Shown here piece after piece: positions 49,701 through 60,016 of a stretch of DNA of 64,000 nucleotides. The notes below the pieces were generated by a model. The model was not told the origin of the DNA. It did no database searches and worked only from the letters and a program-made list of their open reading frames with translations. Where the stretch lies: contig OX344749.2 of the NCBI GenBank assembly GCA_947034885.2, positions 34,839,182 to 34,903,181 on the forward strand. The letters run 5' to 3'. Positions within the stretch are counted from its first letter, which is position 1, and each line of letters opens with the position of its first letter. Position numbers and translations under genes: made by a program. Source of the DNA: Thuidium tamariscinum. Its lineage: Eukaryota > Streptophyta > Bryopsida > Hypnales > Thuidiaceae.

Positions 49701-52700
49701 TGTAGACAAGACTAACATGTACTTTTTCAAGAAGCACAAAAATGACCATTTCGACAAGAGAAATATCGCTACTCACTTTACACTGACTCTAAGTGGCATG
49801 ACATTTGTCTACTGACTGGCCCCATCTCACAAGCACAGCTGTAGCCGCATCCTTAAACCTTCAATAAATAAGATCAGCTGTTTTTACAAAAGCCCAAGGA
49901 ACGAATTTGGACCAGTTAACACGACCGGAATGCCAAAATGCGACCCTAATCATCGGTGGATGTAGAATCCAGGCTTACCACCCCCGGGACTCTTGCGGTA
50001 CCGCAAGGGGGTGTAGTTACCTCCTACCGAGCCCAATTGGAGGTCGCCCGAGAAATTGTGCACCCCCCAGGACTCTTGCGGTACCGAAAGGGGGTTCTAT
50101 AATTTAGAATCTGGCTCTTCTAATCGCGCGACTGTAGAAATGAAACATCATGGCTTGCCAAGATTATGAAACAAGGATTTAAAGGCGCGGAATTCAGTAT
50201 CGGACCCCCCTTGCGTTACCGCAAGTGGTCCTGGGATTAGATCATTTTTTCAGATCCTAGATTGCGAACATGCCTTGCCGTCGAGGATCCTTGTTAATCT
50301 GGCGGTGTTTCGATTGTCATCTCCGATCCTGGGCCTCTTGCGGTACCGCAAGAGGCCCTAGATCAAGTCTTTTTTAAAATCAACTTAAGCTTCGGGGTAT
50401 CGTCTGTATTGTGATTTGCTTGCAGATCAATCACAAGTATGAGGAAAGGAGACTTCTCGTGGCACAGTCTTGTGGGGAGCTGGGCCAGCTAGTGGGATCT
50501 GAAATGCGAACATCTCTAATCTTATCGATCATACAGCAATTAGTCAGTGACCCAGCTTCGGTCGTAAACACTCACTCGGCCTCGGAGGTGCTTCCTGTCA
50601 AGTTCTAAATTCAAAAAATGAACATCAGACCGGTTCACAAAACAACCAGTCCGATTGGAACCCGTCTTTCTTGCCATTTCCAGTGCCACTAACTGACACG
50701 GTAAGACAAAGCTAAGGAAATCGATCCAAGCCATTTCGCTGCAACTAGATCTCGATCACGAGAAATTTTTCAGACCCAGCTTTGTTTTCCACATTGAGTT
50801 TCTGTTTCTATTTCTAAACAAATGAAAACGGGATTTCATTCATTGCAAAGAGCTTGGAGAATCAGACTCTGTTTGGAAGTAGAAATCGATCGAGCCAATT
50901 TTGCTGCAACTCTCACGAGAGATTTCTCAGACTCGATCGATCTGCTTTGTTTAGTTTAATTTCACTTCGTTTTTGTTTTTGTTTAGAAACAATTAAATGT
51001 AACGAGATTTCTGTTCCAACGAGGTTGCAGGTTGGGGTTGAGGTTCGGGTTTCGCAGGACGTTGTGCGCAAGTCGGGGCCGAGGTGCGCAGGTCGAAGCT
51101 CCGAAGCTCCCGATCCCAGCACCCATTGCGGTACCGCAAGGGAAGCGGGACAGAGAGCTTCGGAGCGGTTTCCAAAATTTCGGAGCAGTTCGAGGGTTCA
51201 AATCCCTAAAAACCAAATTTAGAATGCTGTTGAATTCAACTACGATCCACATTTCCCTCTGACCGCTGATGCCTTGCGGTACCGCAATGGGAAGATGAAA
51301 CTCCCAAAACAAATCAGCTTGCGAGGTCGTCTGTGCCCGAAATCCAAAAATGACAAGAAAGAGATGCTTCAGCTTCCGAAGCAAAGCCAACAGTCAGCGC
51401 GTGCGCGGAGTCACCACGACGCGGGAGGAGAAGTCAACTGATTCAACGAAGCAAATACAAGCCATAATGCAATCTCCCCTGGTTGCTTGCTTCATTTACA
51501 ACAACTCAGCTGGAGACTACTGTGTTGGAGAAGTAAGCAGTGGTCACCAATCCACAAACCGGTTCTAAATGTTCAGAAATTTTGTGACTAATAGATCTTG
51601 AGTCATTTGGATATTGGACAGCGAGAGGAAACTAGAAGCAGCACAAGACAGACATCGAAGCAGGCTTGCGAGGGTTCCTTAATAGTATGTTTTGAATTGC
51701 CAGTTCGAACCGAGGCAGATTCGGAATCCCTAAATTCCTTGTCCAGAATCCTATTCAATTCAACAACAGAATCATAATTCCCCCTTGCCCTCGGTTGCCA
51801 AAACGAAGGCTTGCGAGGGGTCTAGTGCCGGAAATCCACAGGCTTGCGAGGAGTCCAGTGCCCGAAATCCAAAAAATTCCTAGAAAAAACTACTTGTGCT
51901 TCCGAAGCAAAGCCAACAGGGAACCGTGCGAAACACCGAGAGGACGCCAGAAGCACCACAATACAAGCAACGACATAGAATACATGAGAATCTAAAATTT
52001 GATCGCAAAGAGCACACCTGCTCGTTTTGAACAGACTTCCTTTTCTCACGGCGGGTGATAGATTCTCCAACAGTCCCGCGTCCCCTTTTGCTTGTGCTCC
52101 TTATTGCACGTCGCGACTCCATTGCGCTCTGAACAACAAAATTGGAAGTTACTTCATGAGCAAAGATCAAACACGAGAGAACGACATGGAGTTTTCAGAT
52201 CAAATGTCCAACCATCCAACTGCACACAAGCTGCCTCCCCGAACGCTGTTGAGTTGCTCGAAAGACTCCTGTTTGGCAGCGTCTGAAGTCCCGCATGAAG
52301 CGGAAGGAATCCTGCCAAGCTGTGGGCAACGCCGAGCAACCAACGGAGAGGGCGGGAGCTTTCAAGCTCACATTCAAACATTGAATCCTTTGGAGGTCAC
52401 TTTCTTTTTCCAAATAATCGATAATCAATTTTACTGTAATTGTCTGATCTAACTGCTGAAGGAAGTTGGTCCATTTAAGCATAAATTCTGAATTTTGGGA
52501 GGAATAACATCCAGAATTATTATTTAGTTTGTTGTCTTTGAAATATAGGAGGAAATGACATCTAACCCAACTTCTAAATTCTCTTAAACTTTGTGGAATT
52601 TGTAATAAAATTATGAACATAGAATGGAATAAGGCTCTTAAAGTGAACACCTTCTAAAATATACGTGATTTGTACATTTTGGCACATTGAGGAAGGTAAA

Positions 52701-53273
52701 ATGAACCGGTGTCATATTTTGTCAAAAATTTCCTAATGGAGTTTAGTGCAATGTCCTTGGAATTTTTGGATTTCAATGATTTGATATCCCGATGTTTTAT
52801 TCTCATTGTTGCAAGTTTATGCTATAACATAATAGAACAAACATACGTAAGGACCTTCACAAATACACAAGAAATTTCCATATACCTCTGTCATTACCAA
52901 AAACAGACCTTCATTTGAAATTTCACTTACAATGATGTTGGAACTTCTAGTACTAACAAAAACCTCAAAAATAAAATGCTAAGGACCTTACCTCTTGGAA
53001 GTCTTCCATCCGCTCCGGAACTCCACTCGTTGCTTCCGCTGCTTCTAGGATAGTCTCCATGCTCCTTGTCACCTCAGTCACCTCCACAATACCTTCTTCA
53101 TAACGTAGCGCCCGTATTTCCAATTGCGGAGTCTGACTATTTTTGGAAACTACTTTCTTTCCCTTCATTCTCGCTCTTCTAAGTGCCTTTGAAGAGGAAA
53201 ATAAGAGTGGCCTAAGCTTTCTTTTGCGCTTCCTATTCTCTACAACTCCAAGACCATTCGCCTTTGCATACAT
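43726..53273 (-). CDS. ParB-like / DNA-methylase-like gene, locus 2 (13 exons, two nonsense codons)
   Basis: Exons: 53273-52992, 52128-52018, 48374-48318, 47983-47325, 47248-47059, 46867-46673, 46589-46374, 46287-46052, 45965-45263, 45167-44820, 44637-44364, 44260-44053, 43972-43726. All introns are GT-AG and every junction keeps phase, giving 1242 codons. The first two exons are less certain: translation could instead start at the ATG at 52122. N-terminus is basic (NRKRKRK). A ParB-like box FFICDGNHRHIAW lies near residue 321. A Lys/Glu coiled segment fills exon 9. The methylase-like part has VDMPEG near 908 in the place of motif IV (DPPY) and VLDATASTGASIHACR near 1083 as motif I, then HIVAIEEDK. 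Order IV then I matches beta-type N4C/N6A methylases. Catalytic motif IV is altered, so activity is doubtful. Exon 5 has TAG at 47158 and TGA at 47101, so this copy is probably inactive. Confidence 0.65.
48822..51287. repeat. Palindrome family 2 (CTTGCGGTACCGCAAG), eight copies
   Basis: Copies centre on GGTACC: 48822-48839, 49407-49422, 49992-50007, 50074-50089 (one mismatch), 50210-50225 (one mismatch), 50331-50358 (arms extended to a perfect 28 bp by GGGCCT/AGGCCC), 51126-51139 and 51274-51287. All lie within the proposed 3.6-kb intron 48375-52017 of the ParB/methylase-like gene and none elsewhere in the window. Copies at 49407 and 49992 sit in a larger ~98-bp duplication. Confidence 0.9.
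49388..50069. repeat. 98-bp direct repeat pair carrying family 2 palindromes
   Basis: GGCTTACCACCCCCGGGACT begins at 49388 and at 49972. Both copies continue through the palindrome to GGAGGTCGCCCGAGAAATTG and CACCCCCC. The units are 584 bp apart and about 92 percent alike by eye. Confidence 0.85.
51318..51925. repeat. Diverged ~80-bp direct repeat in proposed intron
   Basis: GCTTGCGAGG...GTGCCCGAAATCCAAAAA...CTTCCGAAGCAAAGCCAACAG occurs at about 51318-51393 and 51841-51920, with a third partial start at 51811. Confidence 0.7.
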
Positions 53274-53838
53274 GAAATAGCAACTACAGAATAATACTTT
53301 CTCTTCAGGCTCAATGTGTAATAGAGCTTAGAAGCTCTCGGACTTTGATACTCTCTTCTAGGTTTGCACTTTACTAGCACTCCATCAAATGACGGCTAGG
53401 TTTACGTTCTTGGTGAACTCAATGTCTGACAATCATGTTTCACCTATTTAAGTCTACCTTAGCATTTAAGTTCATCTTTTTTTTTAATGAAACAAATAAA
53501 ACCATTGGTTCATCTTTCTGCCTTTAGGTACCACACCTGGCCTATTCATTAATTAGCCTCTCTTCAGATTTTTTGGAATTATACTCTTAATTCAATTATT
53601 ACCTAAGGTTGGCTGCCCATTATTGCGTGTAGTGCATATAGGCGCTCCTATTCCACTCTAAAGACCACCTCATCTTGAATGCTTATTTAAATGAATTAAC
53701 GGTATTTTAATTGTTTTAAGATATGCATTAGCTTTAGTTTGAACTTCTGAATGTCTTTCCTAAGTACCTGCTTAGTGTTCCGGAGACTCATCTTCCATCA
53801 CTTGTATTGTTGATGTTCTTGCCATGGCGTGTCTTGCC
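53274..53838. promoter_or_regulatory. Divergent intergenic region between ParB/methylase-like gene and transposase copy B
   Basis: This 565-bp interval separates the minus-strand ATG at 53273 from the plus-strand ATG at 53839. Copy A has the same arrangement over 804 bp. It is a candidate bidirectional promoter. I see no strong TATA box in a convincing position for either gene. Confidence 0.4.
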
Positions 53839-56800
53839 ATGGCGTGCATATGCGGGGATGGCCATGAATTTCCTATCCATTTTCCAATTCGAGATGGTAC
53901 AGTTGCAAGAGTTAGCAATCATCTTCTTCATGTACGATTCAAGTATGTTGAGTCGTCTATCTACATCGAAGAGGAAGTGAAGTCTGAATCTGGTTCCATT
54001 CTTCAATTAGTTCCAATTAAGAGGTCAGTTGAGGATGATGGTTGTTATTGGTATCTTCCAATCGGAAACTATAGAGCGTACGGTCTTTCCTTGTCTTTAC
54101 TTTGTGTATCTACAGAGATGCCTAATCGTCACTCTGAAGCTTCTACAGTAGATAAGCCATTTCTTGCTCAAACTAGTTCGCCTAGTTCGGGTAGGGAGAT
54201 CCTTACTACGTTTGAAAGGAAGCCTCTAGTGCATTCAGTGAAAAAAGAAATCTTAGATCCTATTCTCGAATTGTCTAGTGATTCAGACGAGGGACCTGCT
54301 CAAGTGTTACCTCAACCACAGTCTTTTCCATCAAAGCTTTTTCCTGAAGGTGTCAAGTCGTTAGACAAACCTATTGAGGCATGTTCGTTTGAAAGCTCAG
54401 AAAAATCTACTCCTGTACAACATCAAGTTCCTGTAGGAGTAATTGATAGTATCAGCATACTTACTTGCTTGAGGAGGCTTGCGAACATGCATCGCTCTTG
54501 GAACGAATTGTCTACATTGGATATCGATTCGGCTAAGGTGCAGCAAGTGAACTATTTGCCAACAACTTTTGATGGTGATATCATATTTGAATTACCTCCT
54601 CGTCGCTCAAATGCTTCATCAGCGGCTCGCAACTTGGAGGGCATGGACAAGCGTTATGATGGTCATCCGTGGTGCAAGTTAGTCATGACAAACATTCACA
54701 ACTCCGACCACTTGAAATTTCGTAAGTCATACTGCGCCGGTCATCTTGCTTGTGTAAATCCATCTTGTGATTTCCTGAGGAGAACTGGGAGTCGGAACAA
54801 AACAGAGTGGAGTGGATGTACAACCTTTCCATTTACTACTGGAGCGAAGCCGCCCAAAGATTCTACTCTTGTTTGCAAAGTATGCAAAAATCCTCCCATC
54901 TGCCTAAACCATTGCTCTGCTCGGATATACTATTGTTACGGTGAAAATCCTAACATGAGTAGGGCTGCTATTCATTTTGGAGCTCATGCACATCCTGTTG
55001 CTAAAGGGTTGTATAGAGACTCTGCTAGTGAAATTTCTTCCCTCATAGCAGAAGAGGTCGCCAAAACGCCAACAGCCACTAACTCTGCCATAGCACTTTC
55101 AGCTAGCAAGGAATTCCTATCAAACTATCTTTTCCATCATGGAGAGGGAACAAAGAAAATGCTAGAAGGTGAAGAACTACAGGAGGTAATGGATAGGTTT
55201 CAATACTTGAGCAGCCCAAGTATAAGGAATGTGATTTCATCTTTTCGAACAAATAATTGTGGAGGGGTCCTGGATCACATTATGACAATGAAGAAGAACT
55301 CCAGGTTTGAATATATACATGATAGTGTATTTCCCGGACAGGGAAAGGAGAAAGTTTATTTGTTTAAGATGTTGACTGAGGGACCAAGTAGTAGAGTAGA
55401 TCTAGTCAGACGCATGCAATCCAAAGGAGATTTGGCAAACTCATGGATGATGTTTGATCACGTGAAGCATGTGAAGGAGTGGATAACTATGGCATGCCAC
55501 GTTTACGACGCGAATTATAAAAGAGTAATGACGATTGTAACATGCGATATGCAATCAGAAGACACCGACATTCAGGTACAGTTTTGGCGATCCTTAAATG
55601 TAGTCATGGGTCGCTATGGAATGGATTCCACAAATTTTAAAGGTTTTATGGCGGACAGTGCCATGGCCAATTGGAGGGCAGTTCGAATTGTCTATGGAAG
55701 TGGGTCACCTGAAGAACAAATGGAGAATCGAGAAAGAACTTGCTTGTTGCATTGGAGCACGTCTCTGCAAAAGCACACCCAAAAGTACATTAAAGAAGAC
55801 CTACAGCATCAACATACTCTTTTGTGTAAGCAATATAAAGATTCCAAAACTATGGAGGAATCAAAGACACGTTTCCTTGCTATTCGGTCATGGTGGTTAT
55901 CATCCAATGCTACAACTGTGGATGCAGTTCATCACTTGGAGCATTGGTTGGCATTTTGGCACTTCCGCTATAAACAGTGGGGAGGCTTTATGCAATTGGT
56001 AAGTTGATTTCATTTCTTTGAGACTCCTTATGAAATTCAAAATATTACAACACTAATACATTACAACACTTATTAGTGAAATCCATATTTATATAAGGTA
56101 TAGTAGTCTTTTGAAAGAACAAAAATTCACTGAAGTTTTGTAAGGTTTGTATATCATTTGATTCCTTTCATCATACAATTTTAGCACTATAAATTTAGAT
56201 TAAAAGCAAATTTTTAATTTCAATGCAATGAAGTGGTCTGAATTTTAGTTTTACAAATTATTCACATAATTTGATTGTGGTTCTACAGGACTTATCTTTG
56301 GAAGAGCTAGCTGAGATGCCTTCCTGTAATTTATCTGAGACTGTGCACAACAAATGGCTTCAAATGTCTGGCAATCGTGGCAACAATTTATTTGATGCCA
56401 CTTGCGACGACAGTATCCGTGCATGGATGCAGATGACAAATTACAGAGCATTTTTGAATGGACATGCCTCTGGCTCTGGACCATCGAAGGGAGAATTGAA
56501 ATTGAGGGCTGCTAGACGAAGTGGAGACCCAAAGAAGATTGCCGAGGCTCTTAATACATTACCTGGAACTGAAGATATGGGGACCCGCATACCTCATTTG
56601 GAAGGAGAAGAAGTATTTGGGAGCACTAAAAGAAAGCTTGACATTCCCATTGGCAATGAAGGGGATTCACATCGCCCAGATAAGGTAAACTTTTCTCAGC
56701 CTCGCGTGCGTACGAGGTCAACAAGTGTTGGCTCGGGCCCTTCCCCTATTATGCAAGCACTTGCGCCATCAAATGATGCTATTCACGTGAGTTGTGCTTT

Positions 56801-57677
56801 TGAAAGTGATTGTGACACAAGCAAGTGGCACATTGCAAGAATTAGTCATAAATCCAATGCAAAGTGTCATGCTCAACAAAAGGGTTCACATATCAAGTGT
56901 ACAGCAAAAATTGCTAGGGGACAGAAGGGAACTCCAGCCGCCACATACCGTGGAAGAAAGGAAGAGTATGGGAGCCATCGGGAGGTGGTAGTAGACTTCT
57001 GGTTCTGTTCAGATGATATTGAGCGATGTGTGAAAGGTACAAAGCGTAAATGGGTGATTGATTGGCCTGATGTGCCAAATATATGGCCTATACTAGCAGG
57101 CACAAATCTGAGTAGAGAAGAGACACTGTCTCTACAAGATGCCGGCTTTTGTTTACAAGATCAACCATCATTGTCTCCTCGTCGTCTTTTTCAAATGTCC
57201 AGGGTATTTGAGAGTGTTCATTATGATGAAGGGACACCTACAAATCCAGATGTATTTCCTACGGTGAGAAACAACAAGACTATTCGGTGAAGTACAAATG
57301 CCCCAACAATTGAGCATCGCAATAAGTGGGAGAGCGCGAAAAATATCAAAGGACAAATTATCAATGTGACTTTGCTTCCCTTGCCAGGATTAGGAGCAAT
57401 AGTTTCTTTAGAGACTGGCCCGGAGCACAAAACCAAAGTCTACAAGATTACTCTCGGTATCTTTCCTGCTTGCACTTGTCCTGACTTTGTGAACATGGCT
57501 GTCTCTGCAATTGGAGGGCGTGCACAATATGTCAACTGCAAGCACTTATATTACTTGTTCAGGTACTTTTGCAAAATGGATCATCAAAAAGACTTCTTCA
57601 TCCATGCTCCTAGTTTCAGCTTCAATGAATTGAAGGTTCTTCTTGTTCAAGCTGGTCTCATCACAATATCGGAATAA
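53839..57677 (+). CDS. MULE-like transposase with GCM-type zinc region and SWIM finger, copy B (one TGA)
   Basis: Exon 1 is 53839-55998 and exon 2 is 56289-57677, joined by a GTAAGT...TTCTACAG intron in phase 0 (1182 residues). The ATG at 53839 is chosen because copy A starts at the matching codon; another ATG lies at 53824. Residues ~268-390 form a zinc region (GMDKRYDGH, FRKSYCAGHLACVNPSC, CKVCKNPPIC, HAHPV) patterned like a GCM/WRKY-GCM DNA-binding domain. Residues ~537-710 carry the RNase H-like core (FDHVKHVKEW, VMTIVTCDMQS, GFMADSAMANW, EHWLAFWHFRY), which I assign to the MULE superfamily. A SWIM finger (CTCPDF...NCKH) is at ~1115-1140. One TGA at 57288-57290 replaces the Arg/Lys of copy A (CGA to TGA likely). 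Otherwise intact. Confidence 0.85.
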
Positions 57678-59475
57678 GTTGATATAGAGATAAGTAGGAA
57701 TTTTAATTCCATTACTCAAATTTTGAATTTATAGAAGGTACAGATATCGAACTATAGGCATTGAGAAGAATGTTTACATACTTCAAAGTATTTTTATGGT
57801 AATGCAATTCAATTTTTTATATCAAGTTCATGCATATTCTACATGAATGTTTGACTTGAATGATCAACAGCACTATTATTTGTGAAAAAAAATATGAGTC
57901 ATTTGTATTCCAACTTCTATATAGAATAGCATTTAGGCTTTTGCTTCTGCAATGACTTGAAAGGCCTTAGTTTTACTAATGTAATAGATCTTACATTATA
58001 GCTTGTAGCCTAAATGTCCTTCCCTAATTACGCACTTTGGAAAATCCAACTGACATGGGATGTTGAGATCAATTTACTAATTCTTTGAGGAGGTGACAAA
58101 AAAAATATCTTTCATTTTACAACCTATTTCTATAATTTTTTTCCTTTGTATAGAATTTATGTTTTCCTTATAGTGTTTACCTTAGATTTCACCATTTTGG
58201 GTCCCTTATCTTTCACCCTTTTGCTGTTTCTTTTTCTTTCTATTGAATTCATTGCATTTAAAATATATTACATTATTACTATAGATTTTGTAGGATTCAT
58301 TTAATGTTGTTTATATTTTGTAACATGTAGGAACATCATTAAAAATTTATAGTACTATTGTATACAAATGTCCACCTAAGAAGACATTATGTCTTCAAAA
58401 CAGATGCTTCTGGATTTGACAAAAATGTATTGAGCTAAGCCAACCAATAATTGCACTTGTACTTATTTTGTAGCCATTGTTTGTTATTATAACTTTTCCC
58501 TTACAGATCTAAAATTGGAAGTAAAAAGTATATTATTGTAATAATTCATTCCTAAAGTAAAAAGGAAATGGTATTCTTCAATTCAGGACTGTCCAAAACC
58601 CCTGGAAGAAATTGAACTGTCCGCTACACTGATCTGTAGTAGTCAGCTCACTCTAATCCCGAGGTTGTATATCCAAGAACTCCACGTCCTCTTATATTCT
58701 TGTTCTTGGGGAGTTCCTACCCATATGGGATATATAAACTTCAGCTTTCCTGTGCCTTTGATTGCCAAAGAACAACTTTATTTTTGAAAACCATGATATA
58801 TTTTTTTCTTTTGTGCAAGAACACGTGGAAGCCCTATGTTCACTTCAATGAGAAGTTCCTTTTCTTCTTGTCAATTTTGTAAGACTTGGTAAAAATAATA
58901 CAATTACTACTAGTAGTATGTGCAGGTTTTTGTCAACGAAGACATTATGTCTTTCAACTTCCTACTTTCAATTTGAAAATTATATATTGAGAGGAAAAAA
59001 ATTCTTTAAATTTTTTTATCAAATTGCTTGCACAATTCTTTTTCAAATTTGACTAGAATCTAGGCAAAAATGAAGGTCCATTTATTTCCTCTAAGAGGTA
59101 ATTAGATCCTAGTACTTATCTAAGTCCACGGTCTTGTTTACATTGAGTTTTTTTTATAACAAGGAGTCCCTTCCATTACAGTCATGGATTTTGTCCCTAC
59201 AAGCAAGTGTCTTCTGAATTGTTGTCTCAAATTATGTTGAAGACAAGCTTCATGGCATTCCTAACCCTTTACAAAACAATGGGGATATAAGAGGGGTTAA
59301 TGTTGTATTCACTTCTTTACAAGAGAATATAAAAAATAATTAAAATTTCTCTAGCACTCCAACTGCAGCCTAAATGGAATTAAAGAGCTCATAGATTTAT
59401 ATGAAGCACTAAAGTTGGGACAACTGAAGATAGAAAATGGACCCCTAAATCTTCAAGTGTTAAATCAAAGGCAAT
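57678..59475. other. Gene-free interval
   Basis: AT-rich 3' flank of transposase copy B. No supportable gene, and no obvious terminal inverted repeat matching the left side of the element. Confidence 0.5.
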
Positions 59476-59692
59476 CCACGGATATAGGATACACGGTCAT
59501 AGGTCACAATTCTTACAAAAAAGAGTTCTTTGAAATAAAAAAGTTGAAAAAAATTACAAACTAAACCCTAAACCGCCAAAAAAACAAATAAAAAGATTTT
59601 CATGCTCACGGCTCACAAACTCCATGCTCGCAGCTCACAAGCTCACGGCTCCAAGCTCGCGCGCTAGCATCGTTGTAAATAGGTATACCGAA
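59476..59692 (+). repeat. Dispersed repeat family 1, copy 3
   Basis: CCACGGATATAGG, ACACGGTCATAGG, an A-rich centre with CTAAACCCTAAACC, then GCTCACGGCTCACA and GCTCGCAGCTCACAAGCTC units, ending GCTAGCATCGTTGTAAATAGGTA-like. Same orientation and block order as 12297-12500. Confidence 0.65.
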
Positions 59693-59785
59693 ATAGATTT
59701 GGAATTGATTAATTTCTTGAGAAATTAATATGAATTTCATCTCATACTCAATTTGAATATATTTCTAAGAGTCAAAATGAGACAT

Positions 59786-59935
59786 TTAGGTCGAGTCGAC
59801 CTAACTTGTAATCACACACAATTCAAAAGAACTAGTCTATTTATTTCTTCTGTGAATAAAGAAATTGATACTGAATCCAAATTGTATCATGTTTCAGAAT
59901 GATCTTTATGGGCGTATTAGGTCGACTCGACCTAA
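59786..59935. repeat. Palindrome family 1 pair upstream of DUF7869 gene
   Basis: TTAGGTCGAGTCGACCTAA at 59786-59804 and TTAGGTCGACTCGACCTAA at 59917-59935, both perfect apart from the single central base, which differs (G in the first, C in the second). They lie 80-230 bp before the ATG at 60017. Confidence 0.9.
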
Positions 59936-60016
59936 ATGTCTCTTATTTGTATATCATAGTTATGAAATCATAGATTCTTGGTCGAACGTGTAATTAATCT
60001 CACTCAGTGCAGGAGT

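Noticed and set aside
48822..51287. Regular palindromic repeats considered as a CRISPR array
   Set aside because: Spacing is irregular (from about 80 to over 700 bp), the repeats are short palindromes in a plant-like intron, and there are no cas genes.
50854..51390. Overlapping plus- and minus-strand frames of 60-135 codons
   Set aside because: Inside the proposed long intron, on both strands at once, with repeated palindromes and no recognisable domain.
52195..52650. Minus-strand open frame of 151 codons as a separate gene
   Set aside because: No family resemblance and no start context. It overlaps the proposed intron 52991-52129.
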